NCBI RefSeq assembly: GCF_014205115.1
Contig: NZ_JACHMW010000001.1
Span: 1,612,001-1,676,000, forward strand
Source: Micrococcus endophyticus
GTDB taxonomy: Bacteria > Actinomycetota > Actinomycetes > Actinomycetales > Micrococcaceae
DNA: 64,000 nucleotides
Direction of reading: 5' to 3'
The notes below the pieces were generated by a model that was not told where the DNA came from, did not search any database, and saw only the letters and a list, made by a program, of their open reading frames with translations. Numbering within the stretch: the first letter of the stretch is position 1; each line of letters starts with the position of its first letter. The translations under genes and the position numbers were made by a program. Below are positions 30,714-39,322 of this stretch, piece by piece.

Positions 30714-31811
30714 ATGACCGCGCTCGCCGACGTCGCCGACCTCCGCCCCGGGACCGGGCCGCTGCTGTGCGCGGCCCGCCGGGAGGACCTGGCCGCCCGA
30801 CGCCGACTCGAGCGCGCCTGGACCCGCGGCGACCTCGTCCGCCTCGCCGCGGGCGTGTACCTGCCGGCGCCCACCTGGACGGCGCTGAGCCCGTGGGACC
30901 GGTCGACCGCGTCCGCGGCCGCCCTGGCGCTCGCCCGGCCGGCCACCGTGTTCACCGGGCTGACCGCCGCCCGACTGCGGGGGCTGCCCGTCGCCCTCGA
31001 GCTGCCCGCCCTCGACCTGCGGGCCACCTCGCCCGGGCACCGCGGCGCCGCCCCGCTCACGTCCCGGCCTTTCTCTCCCGCACTGCTCGCCACGGGTGGT
31101 CGACTCCCCCGCCCGCCGCGACGTCGTCCCCGGTGGGGCCTCCCGCAGGCGCCGAGCACGGCGCCGGAACCGGTGGAGATCCGCCTCTCGGACGGCACCG
31201 GCCTCGGCTGGGGCCTGGCCGACGCGTCGGCCACGCTGCTCCTGGTGCTGGGCGCGGCGACGCCGTTCCGCGATGCCGTCGCGCCCCTGGACGTCCTGCT
31301 CGCCACCCACCCGGAGGCGTAGTCCTGGGCGCAGGCCGCCGAGGAGGCCCTGCCGACCCGGGCCGCGCGGGAGAGGCTCGAGCGCACCTGGTCCTTCGCG
31401 GCGGCCGGGTCCGAGTCCGCCGGGGAGTCCTACAGCCGCGCCCTGATGCACGAGCTCGGGTTCGCGGCGCCGACGGCACTGCAGCACCGGGACGCGACGG
31501 GCCGGGAGGTGGCCCGAACCGACTTCTGGTGGGCGGACGCGCGCGTGGCCGGGGAGTTCGACGGGATCGGCAAGTACGATCTCGGCCTGCACCGCGGGGA
31601 CGACGCCGCCCGCCGCGCGAGCATCCGGAGGGAGAAGGAGCGGGAGGTCGCCCTGCAGCTGGTCACGCGCGCAGTCGCGCACTGGACCTGGGAGGACCTC
31701 AGGGCGCCCGAGCGGCTGGCCCGGATCCTCACCGCGGCGGGCGTGCCGCGAACGGTTCGCCCCGAACCGACCGACGCCCAGCGACATCACCGTCGGGCAG
31801 AACGGCGGTGA
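30714..31811 (+). pseudogene. AbiEi-like winged-helix / DUF559-like nuclease-fold protein, interrupted by an amber stop
   Basis: The frame opens at ATG 30714 (CACACT 6 nt upstream, leaderless spacing). It encodes an AbiEi antitoxin-like winged helix (ARREDLAARRRLERAWTRGDLVRLAAGVYLP, then TGLTAARLRGLPV) and an intermediate domain to TAG 31320-31322. The same frame continues without another stop through SWAQAAEEAL and a DUF559/Vsr-like restriction-fold domain (SRALMHELG, ARTDFWWAD, EFDGIGKYD, IRREKEREVAL). A single C-to-T change in a CAG codon would explain the TAG. These AbiEi-DUF559 fusions are common in actinobacteria and are not proven toxin-antitoxin units; no AbiEii gene is nearby. The last about 13 codons and stop come from palindrome copy 3. 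Amber readthrough or a sequence error cannot be excluded. Confidence 0.8.
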
Positions 31812-31828
31812 TGTCGCTGGGCGTCGGT
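31770..31828. repeat. Palindromic repeat, copy 3 (23-bp arms)
   Basis: 31770-31792 pairs with 31806-31828, centre 13 nt. Compared with copies 1 and 2, GCGCAG has become GCCCAG on the left and CTGCGC has become CTGGGC on the right, a matched change that keeps the stem. Overlaps the 3' end of the interrupted reading frame. Confidence 0.95.
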
Positions 31829-31865
31829 TGTTCCTCGGGTGCGGGAGGGGACCGCGCGGCCCCGA

Positions 31866-32312
31866 TCAGCCCTGCAGCGCCGCCCGCTGCTCGGGGGTCA
31901 CCCGCACGGGCCGTCCGGTCGCGCCGTCCACGAACACCATCACGGAGGAGGCGGTGGCGCAGAGGGTGTCGTCCACGCCGTCGTGCAGGGCGTAGCCCAC
32001 GTGCACGGAGGCCGCCTTCACGGCCTCCACGCTCACGACGACGCGCAGCGGCACCGGCCGGTACGGCATCTGGGCGCGGTACTTCACGGTGTGCTCGGAG
32101 ATGAACGTGCGCACGCCGGGGGCCACGCCCTCCAGCAGGTCGATCGGCGGGGCCTCTCCCCCGCCGGCGCCCGTGTTGGCGGGCACGCCGAAGGCCGCCA
32201 CGCGGGCCTCCTCGAGCAGCTGCACCACGGCGATGTTGTTGATGTGGCCGTACGCGTCCATGTCCGCCCAGCGCAGGGGGATGCGGACCTCGACGGCGCG
32301 GGGCCCGGTCAT
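31866..32312 (-). CDS. Acyl-CoA thioesterase, hotdog fold (4HBT)
   Basis: 148 residues. Single hotdog domain: RWADMDAYGHINNIAVVQLLEEAR contains the catalytic Asp of 4-hydroxybenzoyl-CoA thioesterase-like enzymes and the N-N helix. A KYRAQMPYRPVPLRVVVSV strand and a C-terminal RVTPEQRAAL follow. Cleaves acyl-CoA thioesters in the cytoplasm; the chain preference is unknown. The ATG overlaps the TGA of the upstream App1 gene (ATGA), so the two are co-translated. Confidence 0.9.
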   Translation of the reverse strand: MTGPRAVEVRIPLRWADMDAYGHINNIAVVQLLEEARVAAFGVPANTGAGGGEAPPIDLLEGVAPGVRTFISEHTVKYRAQMPYRPVPLRVVVSVEAVKAASVHVGYALHDGVDDTLCATASSVMVFVDGATGRPVRVTPEQRAALQG

Positions 32313-33628
32313 CGGGAGCCGCCCGCCTCGGCCGCCTCCGCCTCGTCCGCCTCCGCCTCGTCCGCAGCGCCGTCCCCCACGGCCGCCTCGCCCGCCGGCA
32401 CGCGCGGCTCGGCGGCCGTGTCCGGGGCGTCGGCCTCGTCGCCCAGGGCGGCGGCGCCGTGCTCGGCGGCGGAGAGCACCTCGTCGTCGCCGAGGATGTC
32501 CTCCTTCCAGCCCTCGGGCTGGACGTCCACGAAGCCCACGGGCAGGATGCCGAGGTCCTCGAGCTGGTTGGACAGCGAGGCGCCGTCCGGGCCGTAGCAC
32601 CACGGGATGCCCGGGGTGGACCGGCGGGTGTCCTCCGCGCGGCCGCCGGCGAGGAGCGCCTCGGAGGGGGTGAGCTGGCGGATCACGATCGCCGCGACCC
32701 GGTCCGGGTGACGCTGCGCGAAGTCGGCGTAGATCTCGGGGTCGTGCTGGCCGTCGTCGCCCACGAGGATCCACTTGATGTCCGGGAACTGCTCGGCGAG
32801 CCGCTCGAGCTGGGTCTTCTTGTGCTCCTGGCCGGAGCGGAACCAGCGGTCCTTGGTGGGGCCCCAGCTGGTCAGCAGCAGCGCGCCCAGCGGGTAGAGG
32901 TTGCGCCCGAGGAAGCGGGTGAGGGTCTGGGCCACGTTCCACGCGCCGGTGGAGAGGTAGAGCACGGGGGCCTTGGGCTCGAGCTCGGCGACCCGGCGCA
33001 GCAGCACCGCCATGCCCGGGGTGGGCGTGCGGGCGTGCTCGTCGATCACGAAGGAGTTCCAGGCCGCCAGCAGGGGGCGCGGCAGGGAGGTGACCACCAC
33101 GGTGTCGTCGATGTCCGAGACGAGGCCGATGCGCGCGTCGGGATGGCAGATGTAGAGGTCCATGGTGACGTGCTCGTCGTCGCCCACGTGCAGGGTGGCG
33201 GTCCGCCAGCCGGGCTCCATCTCCACGTCCAGGACGGCGTCCACCACGCCCATGCGGTCCGTGCGGACCGTGGTGCGGGTGCCGCCCACCTCGACCTCGA
33301 CCTCGGCGTAGGCCATGGGCGGGGCCACGAAGTTGCGCCAGCCGCGCACCCCGTCCGCGACCATCTTGGAGATGCGGCGGCCGTTGAGGAACTCCTCGTC
33401 CGGGGCGATCACCACGCGGGAGAGGATCCGCACCCAGCTGGTGCTGCCGTAGCCGGTGAACGCCATGATGGTGGGCACGTGGCCGGCGCGCAGAGCGCGG
33501 GAGCGGTGCCACCGGTTCCACCCCTCCTGCAGGTGCGTGGCGACGTTCTCCACGGGGGTGGGGTCCCCCGGGGCGGCCAGGCGCGTGCGGCGCGGGAAGA
33601 CGGGGGCGGCGTCGGATGCTGCGGACAT
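32309..33628 (-). CDS. App1-family phosphatidate phosphatase-like protein
   Basis: 439 residues. The central HAD-like catalytic motif LVSDIDDTVVVT (D-x-D-x-T, near residue 175), the YLSTGAWNV motif and LVGDDGQHDPEIY (third HAD motif) match the App1/DUF2183 phosphatase family, which dephosphorylates phosphatidic acid in yeast. Bacterial members are poorly studied. An N-terminal beta-rich domain includes SYxGYGST-like FTGYGSTSWV. The C-terminal about 80 residues are Ala/Glu/Asp-rich and disordered. Start ATG 33628, with GATACT 7 nt upstream. Coupled to the thioesterase downstream, suggesting a lipid-turnover pair. Confidence 0.87.
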   Translation of the reverse strand: MSAASDAAPVFPRRTRLAAPGDPTPVENVATHLQEGWNRWHRSRALRAGHVPTIMAFTGYGSTSWVRILSRVVIAPDEEFLNGRRISKMVADGVRGWRNFVAPPMAYAEVEVEVGGTRTTVRTDRMGVVDAVLDVEMEPGWRTATLHVGDDEHVTMDLYICHPDARIGLVSDIDDTVVVTSLPRPLLAAWNSFVIDEHARTPTPGMAVLLRRVAELEPKAPVLYLSTGAWNVAQTLTRFLGRNLYPLGALLLTSWGPTKDRWFRSGQEHKKTQLERLAEQFPDIKWILVGDDGQHDPEIYADFAQRHPDRVAAIVIRQLTPSEALLAGGRAEDTRRSTPGIPWCYGPDGASLSNQLEDLGILPVGFVDVQPEGWKEDILGDDEVLSAAEHGAAALGDEADAPDTAAEPRVPAGEAAVGDGAADEAEADEAEAAEAGGSR

Positions 33629-33656
33629 GACCCCCAGTATCCCGCACGCCCCGCCG

Positions 33657-34082
33657 TCAGCGGACCTGCGGGACCAGCTCGGCAAGGCGGTCCAGCATGC
33701 GGCCCACCTTGCCGTTGGCGAGGGCGGCGCCGATGTGCCCCTCGGAGAACCGCTCGCCGCGCAGCACGTAGGTGAACAGGGTGCCGAGGTCGGCGAGGGA
33801 GGCGGCGGCGATCCCGGCGTCGCTGACGCGGTCCACGTGGCGCAGGTAGTCGACGTCGACGCCGGCCAGCTCCTGGGCGGCGGCGAGGCCGGGCAGCACG
33901 CGCGCGTCGTAGTCGGGCCAGCCGGCGCCCGTCACCGCGACGGGCGCCTCGGCGGTGGCGTAGCCCTCCGCGAGGAGGGTGCGCAGGGCCCGGACGGCGG
34001 CCACGCGCTGCGGGGTGGGCGCCTGGGGGCCGGTGAGGGTGATCTCGTCCTCGCCGGGGCTCGGGAGGGGGTGCTCGGTCAC
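33657..34082 (-). CDS. Hypothetical protein, DUF6508-like
   Basis: 141 residues. The segment WPDYDARVLPGL..., then VDYLRHVDR, then LFTYVLRGERFSEGHI and a C-terminal GKVGRMLDRLAEL, resembles DUF6508 proteins, whose function is unknown; the assignment is from memory of the motif order. Start GTG 34082, with GAGGAG 7 nt upstream. It lies 28 nt upstream of the App1 gene on the same strand, but App1 has its own leaderless-type -10. Confidence 0.65.
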   Translation of the reverse strand: MTEHPLPSPGEDEITLTGPQAPTPQRVAAVRALRTLLAEGYATAEAPVAVTGAGWPDYDARVLPGLAAAQELAGVDVDYLRHVDRVSDAGIAAASLADLGTLFTYVLRGERFSEGHIGAALANGKVGRMLDRLAELVPQVR

Positions 34083-34228
34083 GGGGAGTCTCCTCGTCGC
34101 TCGGGGGTCGTGGCTCGGGGTCGGCCCCATTCTCCCCCGCGCGGGTCGGGGACGCCCGGGCCGGCGGCCCGGACCGGGGGCAGCCCCGCCCTGGGGTGGC
34201 CCGGCCCCGGACCGGCAGCGGACCGGCC

Positions 34229-34234
34229 TAGGCT
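34229..34234 (+). promoter_or_regulatory. -10 box TAGGCT, leaderless IMPase gene
   Basis: TAGGCT lies 6 nt before ATG 34241, and no ribosome-binding site intervenes. Confidence 0.6.
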
Positions 34235-34240
34235 CGGGGC

Positions 34241-35152
34241 ATGAGCGCGCCCGTCCCCTCCCCCGCGGCCCTGCGCCGCATCGCCCTCGACGCCGCCGGC
34301 GCGGTGTCCGCGGACCTCGCCGCCGCCTTCCGCAGCCCGTCCGCGGCCGGTCCGGGGCCGGAGGCCAAGAGCACGCACCACGACCTGGTGACGGTCCACG
34401 ACCGGCGCACGGAGGCCCGGCTCGTCGCGGCGCTCACGACGGCGGTCCCCGGCTCCGCCGTCCTCGGCGAGGAGCTCGGCGCCCGCGACGGCGCGGGCGA
34501 GGCCGCTCGGCTGACGTGGATCGTGGACCCCGTCGACGGGACCTCGAACTTCGCGCACGGCTTCGCGATGTTCTCCGTGTCCGTCGCCGCCGCCGTGGAC
34601 GGGGAGGTGGTGGCCGGCGTCGTGCTGGACCCGGTGTCCGGGCTCGCCTTCTCCGCGGACGACGACGGCGCGTGGCTCGCCCGGCCGGGCGTGGCCGAGC
34701 GGCCGCTCGCCGACGTCGCTCGGCCGGCCCCGGCCGGGGGCGAGCGCGCCCAGAACCTGGTGACCTCCTACCCTGCGGGCGAGGCGCTGGCCCTCGAGGG
34801 CGAGGACGCGCTGCGCCGCTTCGGCCGGCTCGTCAGCGCCCACGCGACCGTGCGGCGGACGGTCTCCGGCGCCCTCGAGCTGGCCTACGCGGCGGCGGGC
34901 TGGGCCGACGCCGCGCTGTACGTGGACACCAAGCCGTGGGACGTCGCGGCGGGGCAGCTGATCCTGCGCCGCGCTGGGGGCAGGTGGCTCACGCCGGACC
35001 CGGCCGCGCCGTCGTCGGGTCGGCTCGTCGACGACGGCCCGCGCGCCCACACGTGCCCGTTCGCGCTCGCCGTCGCCCCGGGCCGCGAGGTGCCGACGAC
35101 GGCGGCGGTGCTGGGCGACATCGTCGCCTCGCGGGCGGCCGACCATGTCTAG
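34241..35152 (+). CDS. Inositol monophosphatase family protein
   Basis: 303 residues. Mg-dependent phosphatase of the FIG superfamily. Metal-binding residues are in GEELGA (about 75-80), in the signature WIVDPVDGTSNFAHGF (about 92-107), and in KPWDVAAGQLILRRAGG (about 230). Likely cytoplasmic substrates are inositol-phosphate, histidinol-phosphate (HisN) or related sugar phosphates; sequence alone does not choose. Leaderless start at ATG 34241. The stop codon TAG is also the first half of a -10 box (TAGAGT) for the next gene. Confidence 0.9.
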   Translation: MSAPVPSPAALRRIALDAAGAVSADLAAAFRSPSAAGPGPEAKSTHHDLVTVHDRRTEARLVAALTTAVPGSAVLGEELGARDGAGEAARLTWIVDPVDGTSNFAHGFAMFSVSVAAAVDGEVVAGVVLDPVSGLAFSADDDGAWLARPGVAERPLADVARPAPAGGERAQNLVTSYPAGEALALEGEDALRRFGRLVSAHATVRRTVSGALELAYAAAGWADAALYVDTKPWDVAAGQLILRRAGGRWLTPDPAAPSSGRLVDDGPRAHTCPFALAVAPGREVPTTAAVLGDIVASRAADHV

Positions 35153-35155
35153 AGT
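35150..35155 (+). promoter_or_regulatory. -10 box TAGAGT overlapping a stop codon
   Basis: TAGAGT begins with the TAG stop of the IMPase gene and would drive the FMN-barrel gene, with a leader of about 55-60 nt. Confidence 0.4.
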
Positions 35156-35219
35156 GGGTGTGAGCCCGATCTCAGCGCCGCGCCCGACGGCGCCCGTCCC
35201 GGCACGCCAGGAGGCCCCG

Positions 35220-35744
35220 ATGACCCCGCAGCACCACGACACCGCCGACGCCCCGTCGATGCAGCGCCCCGACCCCGTCGCGGAGCCCGGGGACCACCTG
35301 ATGTTCGAGCACCCGGACGGTGAGGCCGTCCTGGTGCTGGACGAGGACCAGGTCTGGCGACTGCTGCGCCGCGTGCGCCACGCGCGCCTCGGGCTGGCCG
35401 TGGACGGGCGGCCGGACATCGTGCCGGTGAACGTGCGGGCCCACGACGGCGCCATCTACTTCCGCACCGCGCCCGGCTCGAAGCTCGCCGAGCTCACGGT
35501 GAACCCGCGCGTCGTGGTGCAGGCCGACGGGATCCTGGCCGACCAGGCCTGGTCCGTGCTCGTGCATGGCACCGCGCGCCGCCTGGACACGGAGGCGGAG
35601 ATCGCGGAGGCCGAGTCCCTCGGCATCGAGCCGTGGGTGCCGACGCTGAAGGACTTCTACGTCCGCGTGGACGTCCAGCGCGTGTCCGGCCGCCACTTCG
35701 TGTTCGGCACCCACCCGGAGCGCAACGAGTCCCAGACCGACTGA
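35220..35744 (+). CDS. Pyridoxamine 5'-phosphate oxidase family protein (FMN-binding split barrel)
   Basis: 174 residues. A split-barrel fold is recognisable from LRRVRHARLGLAVDGRPDIVPVNV, IYFRTAPGSKLAEL (flavin phosphate contact region) and WSVLVHGTARRL. This is the layout of short PPOx-class proteins that bind FMN, F420 or heme; specificity is unknown. ATG 35220 is chosen because AGGAGG stands 5 nt upstream; the in-frame Met at 35145 lies within the preceding gene. Downstream the TPP-enzyme gene converges with only 22 bp between stops. Confidence 0.87.
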   Translation: MTPQHHDTADAPSMQRPDPVAEPGDHLMFEHPDGEAVLVLDEDQVWRLLRRVRHARLGLAVDGRPDIVPVNVRAHDGAIYFRTAPGSKLAELTVNPRVVVQADGILADQAWSVLVHGTARRLDTEAEIAEAESLGIEPWVPTLKDFYVRVDVQRVSGRHFVFGTHPERNESQTD

Positions 35745-35766
35745 CGCCGCGCGGGGCCGGGCCGCC

Positions 35767-37482
35767 TCAGACCTCCGGGGCCTCCCCCAGGTGGCTCGGC
35801 GCCCACATGGCCAGGCGGGTCTGGACCACGACGACGTTCGGCCCGTCCGCCTGGAACGCGCGCTCGAGCGCGCCGCGCACGTCCTCCACTCCCACCGTCT
35901 CGGCGGGCACGCCGAAGGAGGCGGCGAGGGCCTGGAAGTCCGGCCGGTCGAGCTCGGTGGCCGTGGCCTTGCCGAACGCGCCCTCCATGTACTCGCGCAG
36001 GATGCCGTACCCGCCGTCGTCGATGATCAGCCACGTCACCGCCGCGTCGTGCTGGCGGGCCGCCGCGAGCTCGGCGATCGAGTACATGGCCGAGCCGTCG
36101 CCGGCCACGGCGAGCACGCGCCCGTCGATCCCGGTGCGGCCCTGGTGGGCCAGGCCCACCGCGCCGCCGAACGCGGCCGGGAACCCGTAGCCGAGACCAC
36201 CGGCGCCCTGCGCCGAGTGGAACTCGCCGTCCTGCGCGTCCCAGCAGTTCCACGCCCAGTAGGCGGCGATGGTCATGTCCCAGTACGTCTGCATGGTCGA
36301 CGGGACGGCGGCGCGGATGTCCGCCATGAACCGGCGCTCCACGCCGAGGTCCTGGGCGTCGAGGCGGGCGGCGACCCGCCCCATCGTCTCGGCGACCACC
36401 TCGGCCGGGGTGCGGCCGTGCCAGACGGGCGCGTCCTCGGCCACCGGGCCGGACTCCCGCAGGGCCGCGGCGAGGGCCTCGAGCGCCTGGCCGGCGTCGG
36501 CGCGCACGCCGAGTGTGGGGTGGTTGGTCTCCAGCACGCGCGGCTCCGCGTCCACCTGGATGAGGCGGCCGCGCGGCTCGAGCGTGAAGTAGTTCGAGGT
36601 GACCTCGCCGAGCGAGGAGCCCACCACCAGCAGCACCTCCGCGTCCTCGAGCAGGTCCGTGACGAGGCGGTCCTCCACCCAGCCGCCGAGGCTGAGCGGG
36701 TGCTCCCACGGGAAGGCGGTGTTGCCGCCCGGCGAGCAGACCACGGGCGCCTGCAGCAGCTCCGCGACCTCCCGCAGGCTCTCCATCGCGGCGCGGCCGG
36801 AGCGGCGCACGCCGCCGCCGGCCACGATCGCCACCCGCTGGGCGTCGCGCAGCCAGCGCACGGACTCGTCCACGAGCTCGGCGCGCGGCGGGTGGTCGTA
36901 GGGCACGGCGAGGGCGTCCTCGACCGGGGGCACCAAGACCTCGCCGAGCAGCACGTCCTGCGGGATCTCGACCCACACCGGGCCCTGCGGCACGGTGACG
37001 GCCTCCGCCCAGGCGTCCTGGATGGCCGAGGGGATGCCCGAGGCGTGGTGCACCGTGAACTGGGCCTTGGTGACGTTGCGGGCGGAGGCCTTCTGGTCGT
37101 CCAGCTGGTGGAGCATGCCCTTGCGGCGGGCGCCGAGCCCGGAGAGCGGGATCTGGGAGGCCACCACGACCAGGGGCACGCCGGTGGCGTAGGCCTCCTG
37201 CAGGCCGGCGAGCGAGGTGAGCGCGCCGGGGCCGGTGGACAGGAAGAGGACGCCCACCTCGCCGGTGCCGCGGGCGTACCCGTCCGCGGCGAAGGCGGCG
37301 TTGTTCTCCACGCGGTTCGAGACGAACTCCAGCGGGGAGCGGGACAGTGCATCGAAGAGACCCAGGGCGTGCTGGCCCGGGATGCCGAAGACCGTCCGCG
37401 CGCCCAGGGCGTGGAGCGTCTCCACGGCCAGGTCGCCGCCGTTGCGCCGCGGGGCCGCCGTCGTCGCCTGCTCCGCGCTCAT
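35767..37482 (-). CDS. Thiamine-diphosphate enzyme, acetolactate synthase-like (possible 2-ketoarginine decarboxylase)
   Basis: 571 residues in the three-domain AHAS/benzoylformate decarboxylase layout. The N-terminal pyrimidine-binding domain has the catalytic Glu in [16 protein letters not shown] (near residue 59); a central NAD/FAD-like domain follows ([13 protein letters not shown]). The C-terminal PP domain has [17 protein letters not shown] ending in IIDDGGYG, where most relatives have NN. No regulatory subunit gene is adjacent, and the cluster is not biosynthetic: its ATG overlaps the TGA of the ureohydrolase gene. Pseudomonas AruI, a 2-ketoarginine decarboxylase, is an AHAS homologue acting upstream of a guanidinobutyrase, so an AruI-like role is my inference; other 2-oxoacid decarboxylases are possible. 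Confidence 0.85.
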   Translation of the reverse strand: MSAEQATTAAPRRNGGDLAVETLHALGARTVFGIPGQHALGLFDALSRSPLEFVSNRVENNAAFAADGYARGTGEVGVLFLSTGPGALTSLAGLQEAYATGVPLVVVASQIPLSGLGARRKGMLHQLDDQKASARNVTKAQFTVHHASGIPSAIQDAWAEAVTVPQGPVWVEIPQDVLLGEVLVPPVEDALAVPYDHPPRAELVDESVRWLRDAQRVAIVAGGGVRRSGRAAMESLREVAELLQAPVVCSPGGNTAFPWEHPLSLGGWVEDRLVTDLLEDAEVLLVVGSSLGEVTSNYFTLEPRGRLIQVDAEPRVLETNHPTLGVRADAGQALEALAAALRESGPVAEDAPVWHGRTPAEVVAETMGRVAARLDAQDLGVERRFMADIRAAVPSTMQTYWDMTIAAYWAWNCWDAQDGEFHSAQGAGGLGYGFPAAFGGAVGLAHQGRTGIDGRVLAVAGDGSAMYSIAELAAARQHDAAVTWLIIDDGGYGILREYMEGAFGKATATELDRPDFQALAASFGVPAETVGVEDVRGALERAFQADGPNVVVVQTRLAMWAPSHLGEAPEV

Positions 37483-38495
37483 CGGCCCTGCTCCTCTCCG
37501 GCAGCTGCGCGGGAGGCGCGGCGGTCGGCCATCAGGGTGATCAGGTCGTAGGCCACGTGGGACGCGGCGACGCCGGTCAGCTCGGCGTGGTCGTAGGCCG
37601 GGGCGACCTCCACCAGGTCGGCACCCACGATGTCCAGGCCGCGCAGCCCGCGCAGGATCTCGAGCAGCTCGCGGCTCGTGATGCCGCCGGCCTCGGGGGT
37701 GCCGGTGCCCGGCGCGTGTGCCGGGTCGAGGACGTCGATGTCCACGGAGATGTAGAGCGGCCGACCCCCGATGCGCTGGCGCAGCTGGTCCACGATCTCG
37801 TCCACACCCTTGCGGAACACGTCCGAGGAGGTGACGATGCCGAAGCCCATGCGGTGGTCGTCGTCGAGGTCCTTCTTGCCGTAGAGCGGGCCGCGGGTGC
37901 CCACATGCGAGATGGCCTCGGTGTCCAGGATCCCCTCCTCCACGGCGCGGCGGAACGGCGTGCCGTGGGTGTACTCGGCGCCGAAGTAGGTGTCCCACGT
38001 GTCCAGGTGGGCGTCGAAGTGCAGCAGGGCCACGGGCTCGCCGGCGCGGGCCGACGCGGCCCGCAGCAGCGGCAGCGCGATGGTGTGGTCGCCGCCGATG
38101 GTCATGAGCGAGGCGCCGTCCTCGGTCAGGTCCATCGCGTCCTGCTGGATCGCCTCGATGGCCTCGCCGATGTTGAACGGGTTCACCGCCATGTCCCCGG
38201 CGTCCACCACCTGGGCCTGCGCGAAGGGCGAGGTGTCCGTGGCGGGGTTGTACGGGCGCAGCAGCCGCGAGGACTGCCGCACGTGGCCGGACCCGAAGCG
38301 TGCACCGGGGCGGTAGGAGACGCCGGCGTCGAACGGCACGCCGACCACCTTGATCTCCGGGGCGACGCCGGCCGCGGCCGCCTCGTCCAGGCGCGGCAGC
38401 AGCGCGTAGGTGGGGGCGCCGCCGTAGCGGGGCACGAGGGCGGAGTTCACGGGGCCGAGGCGGCCGTTGTCCTCGACGCGGGGGATCTCGAGCAT
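37479..38495 (-). CDS. speB: Ureohydrolase (agmatinase/guanidinobutyrase family)
   Basis: 338 residues. Di-manganese hydrolase releasing urea from a guanidino compound. Metal ligands: GGDHT (His137), DAHLD (Asp161, His163, Asp165) and [19 protein letters not shown] (the DxD pair). Length and the [12 protein letters not shown] loop match the agmatinase/guanidinobutyrase branch rather than arginase. Substrate is open: agmatine, 4-guanidinobutyrate or guanidine itself. Start ATG 38495, with GAGAGG 8 nt upstream. First of a coupled pair with the TPP enzyme (4-nt ATGA overlap) and directly downstream of the XRE-cupin regulator. Confidence 0.9.
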   Translation of the reverse strand: MLEIPRVEDNGRLGPVNSALVPRYGGAPTYALLPRLDEAAAAGVAPEIKVVGVPFDAGVSYRPGARFGSGHVRQSSRLLRPYNPATDTSPFAQAQVVDAGDMAVNPFNIGEAIEAIQQDAMDLTEDGASLMTIGGDHTIALPLLRAASARAGEPVALLHFDAHLDTWDTYFGAEYTHGTPFRRAVEEGILDTEAISHVGTRGPLYGKKDLDDDHRMGFGIVTSSDVFRKGVDEIVDQLRQRIGGRPLYISVDIDVLDPAHAPGTGTPEAGGITSRELLEILRGLRGLDIVGADLVEVAPAYDHAELTGVAASHVAYDLITLMADRRASRAAAGEEQGR

Positions 38496-38569
38496 CTGGA
38501 TGACCTCTCTGGGTGGTTCGGTTCGGTCTGGTCGGTGCGGCCTGTCAGGTGCGGCCGCGCCGGACGGGT

Positions 38570-39139
38570 TCAGGCGTGGCCCACGAGGGTCCACAGCACG
38601 ACGGCGGGGCGGTCGTCCGGATTGGCCCACGAGTGAGGCTCGCGGCCGGGAAGGGTGACGGTGTCCCCCTCCTCCAACAGGTGCACGGCCTCGGTGGTCC
38701 GCAGCTCGAGGCGGCCGGTGACCACGTGCACCGCCTCCATGCGGCAGTCCACGGTGTACAGCTCCGCCTCCCCGCGGCCGTGCGGCGCGATGTCCGCGCG
38801 CAGGATCTGCAGGTCGCGACGACCGCGCGGGGTGATGAGGCGCTCGCGGATGCCCTCGCCGCCGAGGCTGATCGCGGGGGCGTCGGCGAGGCGCACGACC
38901 GTCACCTCGGGCGCGTCCAGGACGTCGCCCGGGCTCGCGCCGAGCACCTGGCACAGGGTGACGAGCGTGCTCACGGACGGGCTCGTCAGGTCCCGCTCGA
39001 GGCGGGAGAGGAAGCCCTTGCTGACGCCGGCCGCCTCGGCCAGCTGGGCCACGGTGAGCCGCCGCGCCTCGCGCAGCGCGCGCAACCGGCGGCCGATCAG
39101 CGCCTGGCCCGGCGCGGTCTCGAGCGGGAGGGCCTTCAT
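38570..39139 (-). CDS. XRE-family regulator with cupin sensor domain
   Basis: 189 residues. N-terminal helix-turn-helix (about 16-70: [32 protein letters not shown], then [14 protein letters not shown]). C-terminal cupin_2 (about 115-185) with [25 protein letters not shown] and WTLV. This architecture is a ligand-responsive repressor or activator, typified by PuuR of polyamine catabolism, which suits a guanidino/polyamine cluster. Start ATG 39139, with AGGAAGGA 5 nt upstream. Divergent from the sodium symporter; the TGTTGC-N7-GCAACA site between them is the probable operator. It precedes the ureohydrolase by 74 nt and is likely co-transcribed. Confidence 0.9.
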   Translation of the reverse strand: MKALPLETAPGQALIGRRLRALREARRLTVAQLAEAAGVSKGFLSRLERDLTSPSVSTLVTLCQVLGASPGDVLDAPEVTVVRLADAPAISLGGEGIRERLITPRGRRDLQILRADIAPHGRGEAELYTVDCRMEAVHVVTGRLELRTTEAVHLLEEGDTVTLPGREPHSWANPDDRPAVVLWTLVGHA

Positions 39140-39189
39140 CGCGTTCCTTCCTCGCGTCCGGCGACGTCGCGGTGTCACCCTGGACGACA

Positions 39190-39220
39190 TGTTGCCTGGG
39201 ATGCAACAGGTGTTTACCGT
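39190..39220. promoter_or_regulatory. Operator TGTTGC-N7-GCAACA with symporter promoter
   Basis: An exact 6-bp inverted repeat (39190-39195 and 39203-39208) overlaps a plus-strand promoter: -35 TTGCCT (39192-39197), 17-nt spacer, -10 TACCGT (39215-39220). The position between the XRE-cupin gene and the symporter suggests the regulator binds here and controls both directions. Confidence 0.6.
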
Positions 39221-39322
39221 AGACCCCGATCGTGTGATCGGCAACACGCCGGCCGCGCCCCGCCCACCCACAGCGCCTCCGCATCCCCGGCGCCCTGGAT
39301 CTCCTCGCCCCAAGGACCACCC

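Noticed and set aside
30714-31811. A complete type IV toxin-antitoxin (AbiE) defence system
   Set aside because: Only an AbiEi-like domain is present, fused to a DUF559-like domain and interrupted by a stop; no AbiEii toxin gene is adjacent.
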